DNA of 49,091 bases, taken from positions 1 to 49,091 of the forward strand of contig JAGLWB010000388.1 in the NCBI GenBank assembly GCA_023133655.1. The letters run 5' to 3'. Each line of letters begins with the position of its first letter. The stretch's first letter is position 1. Made by a program: the position numbers and the translations under genes. The stretch comes from Bacteroidales bacterium (GTDB lineage Bacteria; Bacteroidota; Bacteroidia; Bacteroidales; JAGONC01). The notes beneath the pieces were generated by a model, which was not told the DNA's origin, ran no database searches, and saw only the letters and a program-made list of their open reading frames with translations. Of the stretch, positions 19,224 through 30,564 are shown in pieces.

Positions 19224-20320
19224 TGCAAGCCTGTCATTTAACATCAGTACATAACCGTTTTGATACACGGATCTTTGTGAATGAAATCCCTTCACTTGCC
19301 TCTGAAGGGTTCGAGGTTTGTGCAATTGTGGCCGATGGCAAAGGTGATGAAGAAAGGAAAAATTTCAATATTTATGATGTTGGAAAACCGAAAACCAGAT
19401 TTCACAGAATATTATTCACCACAAAAAGAGTATATAAAAAGGCACTGGAAGTTGATGCAAAGGCTTATCATTTACATGATCCTGAGTTATTACTTATTGC
19501 CAAAAAGTTAAAAAAAAGAGGCAAAAAAGTAATTTATGATGCACATGAAGATGTGCCAAGGCAGATAGTTAATAAACACTGGATCAATAAGGGCCTCAGA
19601 AAAGTGATCTCAAACCCAATTGAATTTTATGAAAACCGGATCAGTAAAAAATTAGATTACATTATTACCGCTACTTCCTTTATCAGAGACAGGTTCTTAC
19701 TAATAAACAAAAATGTTACGGATATAAATAATTTCCCAATTATTGCCTCGACCGGTAAAACAATAGATGAGGCAAAAAGAAAGAAAGAAATTTGTTACAT
19801 CGGCAGCATTTCAAAAGTCAGGGGTCTGAATGAATTGGTTGAAGCTTTATCTTTGCTTCCCGGTGTTTCACTTAACCTTGCTGGCACTTATTCACCTGAA
19901 AATTATAAAAACGATCTTAAAAAAATTCCCGGTTGGGAAAAAGTTATAGAATATGGATTTGCCAATAGAGAAATGGCCAAAGAAATAATGAACCGGTCGA
20001 TTGCAGGCATGGTGACATTGCATCCCATTATCAATTACATTGATGCTTTACCGGTTAAGATGTTTGAATACATGGCTGCCGGAATCCCTGTAATTGCCTC
20101 TGATTTCCCTCTTTGGAAAAATATTGTTGAAGGCTGTAAATGTGGCATTTGTGTCGATCCGTTAAATCCTGAAGTCATTGCAAAAGCCGTTCAATATATT
20201 TTTCAACATAAAAAGGAAGCTTCTCAAATGGGCTTAAACGGCAGAAAAGCAGTATTGGAAAAATATAACTGGGAAATTGAAAAGCAAAAACTGATTGGAG
20301 TTTACAAGAAACTAATCTAA
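19223..20320 (+). CDS. GT4-family glycosyltransferase
   Basis: HLTSVHNRFDTRIFVNEIPSLASEGF, HLHDPELL, PVKMFEYMAAGIPVIASDFPLWKNIVE. Confidence 0.93.
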   Translation: MQACHLTSVHNRFDTRIFVNEIPSLASEGFEVCAIVADGKGDEERKNFNIYDVGKPKTRFHRILFTTKRVYKKALEVDAKAYHLHDPELLLIAKKLKKRGKKVIYDAHEDVPRQIVNKHWINKGLRKVISNPIEFYENRISKKLDYIITATSFIRDRFLLINKNVTDINNFPIIASTGKTIDEAKRKKEICYIGSISKVRGLNELVEALSLLPGVSLNLAGTYSPENYKNDLKKIPGWEKVIEYGFANREMAKEIMNRSIAGMVTLHPIINYIDALPVKMFEYMAAGIPVIASDFPLWKNIVEGCKCGICVDPLNPEVIAKAVQYIFQHKKEASQMGLNGRKAVLEKYNWEIEKQKLIGVYKKLI

Positions 20321-20410
20321 AGGCTTAAAAAGAAAATCTTTTTTATCAGAGATTTTGCACTTAATACAATAACAACTTAACATGCTGTATATCATTTATG
20401 TATTATGCTT

Positions 20411-20520
20411 TCTACTGCTAATTTTAGGCTTTGAGTAGCTTTGTGACTTCTTGGTGTAACTTTGTGAAATAGCTATTACACAGAGAGTCACGGAGAAGAC
20501 ACAAAGTTTCACAGAGAAAA
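20411..20520. repeat. Semi-palindromic CACAGAG/CTTTGTG intergenic repeat
   Basis: CTTTGTGACTTCTTGGTGTAACTTTGTGAAATA...TATTACACAGAGAGTCACGGAGAAGACACAAAGTTTCACAGAG; arms are degenerate inverted copies. Confidence 0.55.
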
Positions 20521-20530
20521 ATCAGTTATT

Positions 20531-21292
20531 ATGTCCGGATCCCAAAATACACTTGTTTCGATTATCACACCGGTTTATAATTATGAACGGTATATTGCCG
20601 AAGCAATTGAATCGGTGCTTGCCCAGACCTATACAAACTGGGAAATGATCATTGTTGACGACCGGTCAACTGACGATTCTCCGGAAATAGTAAAAAAATA
20701 TGCTAAAAAAGATCACCGAATCAAACTGATCGAATTACCGGAAAACCTGGGCGCGGCCATGGCAAGAAATAAAGCCCTGGAACATGCAAAAGGGCGATAT
20801 ATTGCCTTTCTGGATAGTGATGATATCTGGGATGGAAGAAAATTAGCAAAACAAATTGCTTTTATGCAAAAAAATAATTCCCCGGTTACCTTTACCTCCT
20901 ATGAATTGATCAATGAGAATGGTACACGATTGAACCATGTTATCCATTCGGTGAAAAAGCTTAGCCTGAACGACTACTTAAAGAATACCATCATAGGCTT
21001 CTCCACTGCCATAATCGACACTGAACAAACAGGATCCATTTCTTTTATGGACATTAAAACACGGTCAGATACCCAGTTATGGATAACATTATTTAAAAAA
21101 GGGTTTTTTGCCTGTGGACTTGATGAAGTGTTGGTGAAATACCGAAAAGATCATAAATCCCTGTCGTCAAATAAAATTAAAGCTGCACTCCAGGTATGGC
21201 GGCTCTATTATAAAATTGAAAATATCGGACTTTTTAGATCGCTCTATTCCTTTCTGTTTTATGGAATAAATGCGATCAAAAAACGAATGTAA
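20531..21292 (+). CDS. GT2-family glycosyltransferase
   Basis: VSIITPVYNYERYIAEAIESVLAQTYTNWEMIIVDDRSTDDSPEI; FLDSDDIWDGRKL. Confidence 0.95.
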   Translation: MSGSQNTLVSIITPVYNYERYIAEAIESVLAQTYTNWEMIIVDDRSTDDSPEIVKKYAKKDHRIKLIELPENLGAAMARNKALEHAKGRYIAFLDSDDIWDGRKLAKQIAFMQKNNSPVTFTSYELINENGTRLNHVIHSVKKLSLNDYLKNTIIGFSTAIIDTEQTGSISFMDIKTRSDTQLWITLFKKGFFACGLDEVLVKYRKDHKSLSSNKIKAALQVWRLYYKIENIGLFRSLYSFLFYGINAIKKRM

Positions 21293-21304
21293 TCAGCAGT
21301 TATT

Positions 21305-22195
21305 ATGACAAATAAAATTTTCAAAGAAAGCAGGGTAAACAAAAAAGGCCTGAAGTTTTCAATCATTATCCCAACCTGGAATAATATTGATTATTTAAAA
21401 CTGTGCATAAGGAGTATTCAGCAAAATTCGTACTTTGGTCATCAGATCATTATATTTGTTAACGAAGGGATTGATGGCACATTAAACTGGATAAAAACTC
21501 AAAAAGAAATCGATTATCTCCATTCAAAAGAGAACCTTGGAATATGTTATGCAGTAAATATTAGCGTGTCATTGGTCAAGACTGATTACGTTGTTTACAT
21601 GAACGATGATATGTATGTATGCCCTGACTGGGATCTGGAGTTAAGTAAGGAAATTGAAAAAACAGGTCATAATTACTTTTTTTTATCAGGAACATTGATT
21701 GAAGCTAATGCCTCCAATAACCCTAATTCTCCTGTAATAATCAAAGACTACGGGACAGACACAAATAATTTTGCAGAGGAAAGGCTATTAGAAGAATATA
21801 AAAATTTACAAAAGGCAGATTGGCATGGTAGTTCCTGGCCTCCAAGTTTAGTTCATAAAGACATTTGGGACCTTGTTGGTGGGCTAAGCATCGAATTTTC
21901 TCCCGGAATGTATTCTGATCCCGATTTCTCGATGAAATTATGGAAATTAGGAGTTCGGATCTTTAAAGGAGTTGGAAGAAGTAAAATTTATCACTTTGGG
22001 GCAAAGTCGACAAAAAAAGTAAAAAGAAACAAAGGAAGTGATACCTTTGTTATGAAATGGGGAATAACTGCCCGGACCTTTTACACCCACTATCTTAAGA
22101 TGGGCCAGGAGTACAGTGGCTACTTAAGCGAGCCGGACCTAAGCCTCCTTTGCAAGGCCAGAAATAAACTAAAAAGAGTCATTAAATGCTTTTAA
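21305..22195 (+). CDS. GT2-family glycosyltransferase
   Basis: FSIIIPTWNNIDYLKLCIRSIQQNS; VVYMNDDMYV; SPGMYSDPDFSMKLWKLG. Confidence 0.9.
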   Translation: MTNKIFKESRVNKKGLKFSIIIPTWNNIDYLKLCIRSIQQNSYFGHQIIIFVNEGIDGTLNWIKTQKEIDYLHSKENLGICYAVNISVSLVKTDYVVYMNDDMYVCPDWDLELSKEIEKTGHNYFFLSGTLIEANASNNPNSPVIIKDYGTDTNNFAEERLLEEYKNLQKADWHGSSWPPSLVHKDIWDLVGGLSIEFSPGMYSDPDFSMKLWKLGVRIFKGVGRSKIYHFGAKSTKKVKRNKGSDTFVMKWGITARTFYTHYLKMGQEYSGYLSEPDLSLLCKARNKLKRVIKCF

Positions 22196-23493
22196 CAGCG
22201 TGCAGATCAAAATTTACGAATGTCAGGGACTGCCTTACACTAAGTTTGTTTTTGATCCTGGCGTTTGTCATGCCCCTTCACGACAGGCTTGTTGTTTTTG
22301 TCATTGCTATGATCCTGATAAACTGGCTTATTGATAAAAGGCTTCCAAAAAAAATAAAGAACATCTTTCAATCTCCGGTTCGCAGGTTATTGCTTTCATT
22401 TTCATTCATTTATCTACTCTACTGGATAGGCCTCTTTTATTCCGACAACCGTGATTACGGTTTTTTTGACCTTGAAGTTAAAATGTCACTGTTGATATTT
22501 CCCCTTATCTTTGCCACTATTGATGATCGTATTTTCAAGGATAAAAAAATATTTTTTCTGTTTTACTCTTTTATTGCGGGTTGTATTGTTTCCACATTCA
22601 TTTTTCTATTCTATTCAACCATTAGTTTTCTTGAATCAAACGCGCTAAGTGCTTTTTATTACAAAAACCTTTCTTTAAGTCACCATCCCTCCTATTTTTC
22701 TATGTACCTGAATTTAAGTATCGCTTTTTTATTATTTTTTCTTATCGAAAAGAAAATTCAATTGTCAGGCTGGCTGAAAGTTACTGCAGGCATATTAATC
22801 CTTTATTTTTTTATTATCATTATCCTGTTAAGTTCCAAGGCCGGAATATTAAGCCTGTTGATGGTATTATTCATCAGTACCGGTTATCTCCTGGTATTCA
22901 AAAAGCGATACCTGGCAGGAGCAGTTCTTATCGTTCTGATAACAGCTTCATTTATTGGATCCTTTTATATTTTCACCAACACTACTAACCGGTTTCTGGA
23001 GGCTAAAGAATCAGTAGTTAGTGAAGGGGCCATAGAAAATGACACTAAAGAAAGTTCAGGTGAAAGAATCCTGGTCTGGAAATCAACAATCGACATCATC
23101 CGGCATAACTTTTTATTCGGCGTTGGTACGGGAGACGTAAAAGATCAGTTGTTAAAAAAATACAAGGAGGAGAATATTGTTTTAGCGATGAAGCTTAAGC
23201 TTAATGCGCATAATCAATATCTTCAGACTTTTTTATCAATTGGAGTGATTGGCTTCTGGGTATTGGCATTGTATATACTGCTTCCTATGATCAATGCTAT
23301 GAAAAACCGAAACCTGCTTTATTTTCTATTTTTAGCGATCATTGGGTTCAATTTTCTATTCGAGTCGATGCTGGAGCGCCAGGCAGGAGTTGTTTTTTAT
23401 GCTTTTTTTAATGCTTATTTGTTTGCGGTAAAGAAAGAATTCCGGTCATCCAGCTCTGCTCCAGTTCTGAACGATGAGACGTCCAAAACATAA
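22186..23493 (+). CDS. O-antigen ligase/polymerase-like (Wzy_C) membrane protein
   Basis: Multi-TM; GERILVWKSTIDIIRHNFLFGVGTGDVKDQL...LNAHNQYLQTFLSIGVIG. Confidence 0.9.
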   Translation: MLLTACRSKFTNVRDCLTLSLFLILAFVMPLHDRLVVFVIAMILINWLIDKRLPKKIKNIFQSPVRRLLLSFSFIYLLYWIGLFYSDNRDYGFFDLEVKMSLLIFPLIFATIDDRIFKDKKIFFLFYSFIAGCIVSTFIFLFYSTISFLESNALSAFYYKNLSLSHHPSYFSMYLNLSIAFLLFFLIEKKIQLSGWLKVTAGILILYFFIIIILLSSKAGILSLLMVLFISTGYLLVFKKRYLAGAVLIVLITASFIGSFYIFTNTTNRFLEAKESVVSEGAIENDTKESSGERILVWKSTIDIIRHNFLFGVGTGDVKDQLLKKYKEENIVLAMKLKLNAHNQYLQTFLSIGVIGFWVLALYILLPMINAMKNRNLLYFLFLAIIGFNFLFESMLERQAGVVFYAFFNAYLFAVKKEFRSSSSAPVLNDETSKT

Positions 23494-23864
23494 GCAAAAC
23501 TTCTTCATTTCTTATTGTTTATTGATTATTCCTTATTTAACTTCCTGATTAGACTTCCTAATTTCTCATTTCAAGTTAATCAATGACACTTGAAAAGAAA
23601 TTACGTTTTCAACGGTCAAAAAATAAGAAAAAGATTCTGATTCAAGTCTCTGGAAACGGGAAAAATACAGTGAGATACTGGATTTATGAGCAGAGGAATC
23701 TCCTGTGAGAAAGCTACGTGCATGGGGGATTCCTTCGCTCACATACTCCGCTCCCGCTCCAAATGTTCAGTCGGAATGACAGCTAAGTTCTGGGCTGTAA
23801 TGATTTAAGTGCTGTAATTACAAAATAAGGTTGACGCCAATGCGCGAAAGCGGGGATTTGAATT

Positions 23865-23896
23865 TTTGCATTTCATAAATAAATGTTGTATTTTTA
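23865..23896 (+). promoter_or_regulatory. Putative Bacteroidota promoter TTTG-N20-TATTTTTA
   Basis: Near-match (7/8) to the -7 TAnnTTTG box with exact -33 TTTG at 20-nt spacing, upstream of the secreted protein gene. Confidence 0.45.
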
Positions 23897-23923
23897 TGCG
23901 AATCAAATAAATACCACATTTTC

Positions 23924-24370
23924 ATGAAAAATTATTCTTTCTTTTTTCTGTTACTGATTTTCTCATTTATTGCCAAATCATCGTATTCACAGGATTTCTG
24001 GGAACAAATAGAAGGGCCAGAGGATCAAAGTATTTATTCAATTAATGCTAATTCTTCTGAACAGATTTTTGTTGGTACAAATAATGGCATCTTTAAAACT
24101 GATAATTATGGCTTAAATTGGGAGCAAACTACTCTAAATGAATATAGATTCAACGTAATTCATATTTCGCCTCTTGATGAAATTTTTGCTGTTGGTCCAG
24201 GAGTTTTTTATTCAAATGATAATGGCGAAACTTGGGATACAATTAATTATATGGATGTTGGTGGATTTGCTATTTACGTTTATAATGAAAATACAATTTT
24301 TGTTGGAAACTGGGGGGGGTATATAAACTTCATAAAGAAAATAATGAATGGGGAATTACGCAAGTCTTAA
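23924..24370 (+). CDS. BNR/YCF48-like beta-propeller secreted protein, N-terminal part (frameshifted at G8)
   Basis: Signal peptide MKNYSFFFLLLIFSFIAKSSYSQ; repeats NNGIFKTDNYGLNW, YSNDNGETWDT. Confidence 0.8.
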   Translation: MKNYSFFFLLLIFSFIAKSSYSQDFWEQIEGPEDQSIYSINANSSEQIFVGTNNGIFKTDNYGLNWEQTTLNEYRFNVIHISPLDEIFAVGPGVFYSNDNGETWDTINYMDVGGFAIYVYNENTIFVGNWGGYINFIKKIMNGELRKS

Positions 24371-24390
24371 CTTTATCATTTAACACTGAA

Positions 24391-25212
24391 ATGATTACTT
24401 CTATATCAGGTAATTATTCTGACACTATTTATGCTGGATCTATACGCTGGACAGGAGATGGTGGAGGAATATATTGCTCAATAGATAGTGGAAATTATTG
24501 GGAAAATATTGGGCTGTTTGATCATTATGTTTCTTCTTTGGGGATTAATTCTAACAATGATCTTATAGCAGGCACTCGTGGGCATTTCACGCTTTACCAT
24601 GGTGGCGTTTATAAATTACCATCCGGTACAAATGAATGGATAACATTAAAAGATAATGATATTGTTACTTCGCTTGTTTTAGGCTTAGAAGATGAGATTT
24701 ATATTGGTTGTTCAAATATTGATTTATATTATGGAGCAATACGTTATTCATTTGATGGTGGTCAAAACTGGATTATAATTGATTCAGGCATGGGGGATAG
24801 GAATGTTGAAAAACTAATTCTTGGTAATGATAATCATCTATATTCCTTAAGTGGATGGGGTAATAATATGATAATTCATAGAAGTAATAATACTGTATTG
24901 ATTTTACAACCTGGAATAAATCAAAATAAAGAAATAATAACTTACAATTATCCGAATCCTTTCAAAGGAGAGACTATTATTTATTACACTCTACCTACCA
25001 ACTGCTATGAAGAAGTACAAATTACAATTTATGACCTGTTCGGTAACCAAATAAAGAAATGTATTATGAGAAATGATCAATTAAAAAATAATCAGTTAAA
25101 GTTCAATGCTTTAGGATTAGCTTCTGGTATTTATATGTATCAGATATCTTATGGTGTTTATCATTGCTCACGAAATATGATTTTATTAAACAAAAATTTT
25201 AATTATGAATAA
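24391..25212 (+). CDS. C-terminal part of the same protein with T9SS type A sorting domain
   Basis: GGGIYCSIDSGNYWENIGL, YSFDGGQNW; C-terminal NYPNPFKGETIIYYTLP...ITIYDLFGNQIKK...LASGIYMYQIS. Confidence 0.8.
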   Translation: MITSISGNYSDTIYAGSIRWTGDGGGIYCSIDSGNYWENIGLFDHYVSSLGINSNNDLIAGTRGHFTLYHGGVYKLPSGTNEWITLKDNDIVTSLVLGLEDEIYIGCSNIDLYYGAIRYSFDGGQNWIIIDSGMGDRNVEKLILGNDNHLYSLSGWGNNMIIHRSNNTVLILQPGINQNKEIITYNYPNPFKGETIIYYTLPTNCYEEVQITIYDLFGNQIKKCIMRNDQLKNNQLKFNALGLASGIYMYQISYGVYHCSRNMILLNKNFNYE

Positions 25213-26860
25213 AATATCATTATTTATAGGAATTTTAATAATGAATCTTTGTGTTATTGGAAAAACGCAAATTATTAACTTAAATCCTGATCCCAATGGT
25301 AATCCATGGATAGCTGGAGATGTGCCTGATGTCACTCCAGAAATCCAAGCTATTATAGATCAGATACCGAAAATGACTTTAACCTCTGAAGCAGCGGCTA
25401 CTGATTTTGCGGAAGTTGTTGATAATTCACAAGAAATTTACATGCGGCCTGTTTTTGGTCAATTTGGGGGTAGTTGTGGACAAGCTTCAGGTGTTGGGTA
25501 TACTTTTACTTATGAAATAAATTATTTAAGGGATTTACCGGCTAATGATGTACTTTATGAAGAAAATTGGTATACTCCTATGTATACATATAATTTTTTA
25601 AATAATGGTAATCCCTATAATGGCACTTGGTATTTTGATGGATGGGATATTATCATGGATAATGGTTGCCCTAATGTACCAAATTGGGGAGGTATGACTG
25701 GAGACCCTACACGCTGGGTAACTGGTTATAATAATTATTATTCAGCAATGAATAACCGTATTGATTCCTATTATACAATTGGAATAGGGACTCCAGAAGG
25801 ATTGGATATATTTAAACACTGGTTAAATGATCATAATGAAGGTGATACAATTGGGGGTCTTTCATGTTTTTCTACGTATATGGAAGGTTATTCTTATGAT
25901 ACTTTATCCTCGGAGAGCGCTGAAGCCGGAAAGGCAATTATGAAAGATTGGAATTATTCTACTTCAGGTCACCACGCAATGACTTTTGTTGGATATAATG
26001 ACAATATTAAATATGATTTAAACGAAGATGGATTGTTTACTAATGATTTGGATATAAACCATGATGGGGACACAAATATGTTGGATTGGGAAATAGGGGC
26101 ATTAAAAATTGTAAATAGTTGGGGCTATTCATGGCCTAATCCTTATAATGGTTATAATTCTGATGGTTATTGTTATTTTCCGTATCGTTTACTCGCTAAA
26201 ACTATTGATAGTATTAGTGTATTATCAAGTAAGCTTGTTTATGTACTTAAAGCTGATTCTACTTATTTCCCTGAAATAACATTTAAATTTAAAATTAGTT
26301 ATCCTAGTAGGGACAATATTAATATAGAACTTGGTTATGCAAATAGTGCCTGTCAAGACTCTATTATGGGAGAGAGTAATCTACATTTATTTTCATTTCA
26401 AGGAGGAAACTATCCAATGCAAGGTGATGAAAATTATGAACATCTTGAAGGAGGATTGGATTATAATTATTGGTTTTATGATGAAAATTGGGGTGAAGTA
26501 TTTCTAATTATTTATGAAAATGATATCTATAATCAATATGATGGTGAAATCTCTGAATTTTCAATAATTGATTATAGGTGGAATGAAGTTTTTGAGCTAC
26601 CATATTCTGGTACATTACCTGTTGATATCGATATAGATAGTATTGCTCTTTCAATCGAATATGACCTTTTACCATTTAATATGGGCCTTCAGGGCCAAGA
26701 GTTTTTATGCAATAAAATATGCCGTAAAAGATGTACAATAAGTGGTAATATTGAGATTGAATTTGGACAAGGTATTAATGTTGACTTTTACAACGGAACC
26801 CTTGTCGTAGAAGAAGGCGGCTACCCTCACCATTGGCGACAGTGTTACCATACATGCTAA
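25205..26860 (+). CDS. Secreted papain-like (C1) cysteine peptidase domain protein, N-terminal part (frameshifted)
   Basis: Signal peptide; GQFGGSCGQASGVGYTF (Cys), SGHHAMTFVGYND (His), LKIVNSWGYSW (Asn). Confidence 0.85.
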   Translation: MNKISLFIGILIMNLCVIGKTQIINLNPDPNGNPWIAGDVPDVTPEIQAIIDQIPKMTLTSEAAATDFAEVVDNSQEIYMRPVFGQFGGSCGQASGVGYTFTYEINYLRDLPANDVLYEENWYTPMYTYNFLNNGNPYNGTWYFDGWDIIMDNGCPNVPNWGGMTGDPTRWVTGYNNYYSAMNNRIDSYYTIGIGTPEGLDIFKHWLNDHNEGDTIGGLSCFSTYMEGYSYDTLSSESAEAGKAIMKDWNYSTSGHHAMTFVGYNDNIKYDLNEDGLFTNDLDINHDGDTNMLDWEIGALKIVNSWGYSWPNPYNGYNSDGYCYFPYRLLAKTIDSISVLSSKLVYVLKADSTYFPEITFKFKISYPSRDNINIELGYANSACQDSIMGESNLHLFSFQGGNYPMQGDENYEHLEGGLDYNYWFYDENWGEVFLIIYENDIYNQYDGEISEFSIIDYRWNEVFELPYSGTLPVDIDIDSIALSIEYDLLPFNMGLQGQEFLCNKICRKRCTISGNIEIEFGQGINVDFYNGTLVVEEGGYPHHWRQCYHTC

Positions 26861-26912
26861 AACCGGCGCTGACAGCCTTATCGTTTATGGGGATATCGAA
26901 ATCGGTGATCAT

Positions 26913-28628
26913 GTGAATTTCATCGCAGATGAAGATGCATCACTTTTTATTTACATCGAAAACGATAGCCTATCGCTTACCATTGACAGCGCTTACTTTG
27001 AAAACTTGCTTTTTGAAGAAAAAACCCACGCATGTACTATTAATAACAGTGAATTCAGCAACTCTATGATTAAAGGAAGTGCCGACTATTTCCTGCTTTC
27101 TTCTTCTGAACTTACAAATACACCTGTTCGCCTCAGCAGAGAAAAAAGTGAGGACACCTGCATCGCAAGAGTTGAAGATTGTATAATTCTGTACGATGAG
27201 GCATACCGCATAAACGATACCCTTAATCCGCCTTCAGCACAAGACCACCTTGCTGAAACACTCATTGGTGTGGAACAATATCACCACTACCTGATCTTAA
27301 ACGACTCTATCGTACATGACGAACTTGATGGAATTACGCTCTATTACGCAGGTTCAGGAATAGTTAATAAGGTTAAAGACTGTTATCTTCACTTTTCAGG
27401 AGATGTTTCCACAGATACCAGTTATGGTTTAATCATCTATAAAAGTTACGTTGATGTGCAGAAAAATTACATCGATGAACATACAACCGGAGTGGCGTGT
27501 TTGGATAATAGCAACAGTAAAATTAATAGTGTGGTAAAAGATCCTGATGAAGACGATACACAACATATAATTAATAATGAAGACAACCAGGTGTATATTT
27601 TGGCAGGTAGTTTTCCATATGAATTTGAATACAACTATATATACGGTTCTGATACTACTGAAATGTATGTGTATTTAAACACAATTTATTCGTGCGAAAG
27701 TCCTTGTTATGACGTTGAAAACAATTATTGGGGGGATAATGGTTTTATTCCCGATTCGAATTTGTATCCTATTGGAGAGTATAATTATCTGCCTCTTTGG
27801 AGTGGCTATAAAAACACACCTGTTGATGCTCTTATTTACAGAGCAGGGGAGCAAGCAATGGAAGATGGTAATTACCCACTTGCTGAATCAAAGTTCAAAG
27901 AGATCATTGAAGATTTTCCCAATTCAAAATATGTGGATGCTTCGGTAAAGATAATGTTGGCATTAAAACGAATTTATGACCAGGATTATGCAGAGCTACA
28001 AGATTATCTATATTCTATCCCTTCATTATGGGAAGATACTACAACTGCCAATGTAACTGACCATGTTATCAATTGGTGCAATATTGAAAAAGAGGATTAT
28101 GTGGCAGCCATAATTTGGTTTGAAGACCAGATTGAAAATCCAAACAGCTATGCTGATTCAATCTGTGCTATAATTGATCTGGGTTATACGTATACCTTAA
28201 TGGATACAACATCGAACAAATCATCTGGATTTATTGGTAATTACCCCCAATACAGGCATACCTCCCGTGCAGCATACGAGAAAAACCGCGAATACCTGGT
28301 CGACCTGTTATTCAGGAAGAATAGTCATTCACATCAGAAAGAACACGATCCATTGCAAACTGCATCATTTTTCCTTCATCAAAATTATCCTAATCCGGTA
28401 AGCGAAACCACAACCATAAAATATACGATTTCCCAACAATCGGATGTAAAACTTAACGTTTACAATATTTTAGGAAGCATCGTCACTACATTGGTTAATG
28501 AAATGCAGCGTGAAGGCGAAAAACAGGTTACATTTAATATCCAAAATCTGTCAAACGGCCTGTATTATTATTCCCTAGTGGTCGATAACGAGATAATAGG
28601 AGTAAGAAAAATGTTGGTGCTGAGATAA
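26913..28628 (+). CDS. Continuation of the same protein: beta-helix region plus T9SS type A sorting domain
   Basis: Parallel beta-helix-like repeats; AGEQAMEDGNYPLAESKFKEIIEDFPNSKYV TPR-like; NYPNPVSETTTIKYTISQQSDVKLNVYNILGSIVTTLVNEMQREGEKQVTFNIQNLSNGLYYYSLV. Confidence 0.85.
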   Translation: MNFIADEDASLFIYIENDSLSLTIDSAYFENLLFEEKTHACTINNSEFSNSMIKGSADYFLLSSSELTNTPVRLSREKSEDTCIARVEDCIILYDEAYRINDTLNPPSAQDHLAETLIGVEQYHHYLILNDSIVHDELDGITLYYAGSGIVNKVKDCYLHFSGDVSTDTSYGLIIYKSYVDVQKNYIDEHTTGVACLDNSNSKINSVVKDPDEDDTQHIINNEDNQVYILAGSFPYEFEYNYIYGSDTTEMYVYLNTIYSCESPCYDVENNYWGDNGFIPDSNLYPIGEYNYLPLWSGYKNTPVDALIYRAGEQAMEDGNYPLAESKFKEIIEDFPNSKYVDASVKIMLALKRIYDQDYAELQDYLYSIPSLWEDTTTANVTDHVINWCNIEKEDYVAAIIWFEDQIENPNSYADSICAIIDLGYTYTLMDTTSNKSSGFIGNYPQYRHTSRAAYEKNREYLVDLLFRKNSHSHQKEHDPLQTASFFLHQNYPNPVSETTTIKYTISQQSDVKLNVYNILGSIVTTLVNEMQREGEKQVTFNIQNLSNGLYYYSLVVDNEIIGVRKMLVLR

Positions 28629-28817
28629 TTGATTTATAGCTATTTATAGTTGTTTGTTTACTTTCTGAGAGAAATATCAATATGAGGAATAAAAATTACC
28701 AATTTTAATCAGAAATGAGAAATGAGAAATAATAATGAAAAGTAACCAATAACCAATAAAAAATTACAAAGTACAGCAGACAACCTCACCTGTTTTCCGC
28801 ATTAAACAGAAAAAATG

Positions 28818-28859
28818 AACTCCGGCCAACCGACTCTGTAAGTTCGGATAACCGGAGTT
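28818..28859 (-). terminator. Rho-independent terminator of gdhA
   Basis: AACTCCGG...CCGA...TCGG...CCGGAGTT two-part stem followed on the minus strand by CATTTTTTCTGTTT. Confidence 0.75.
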
Positions 28860-28879
28860 AATATTCTGTGGGGTTTCTA

Positions 28880-30247
<1,368 letters not shown>

Positions 30248-30564
30248 TTAAATTAGTAATATGTTAATTCTTAGCTTATTATAATAGCTTATTTAAAAGG
30301 AAGCAATATTAATTAAAATATTTCGAATAAGAACAAGAAAAAAGTGTTTTTTTTGTTATGTTTATAGCAGTTGAATCCGGGTAAGCTTAACTTCACATCC
30401 AGGGTGTTTTAAGTATTGGATAATGAATATTTGTTGATGTTTAAAGAAATTCACATAGATTGATTGTCAATTATGGAAAATTTTGTAACTTTAAGCTTCA
30501 TATTAAAGATAATATATTCAACCCTGGATTGCTGTTTTTTATCAAATTTGCAGAAAAAAAGTAT

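Noticed and set aside
23583-23708. Short ORF MTLEKKLRFQRSKNKKKILIQVSGNGKNTVRYWIYEQRNLL
   Set aside because: 41 codons, low complexity, no domain support; may be a gene remnant but cannot be supported.
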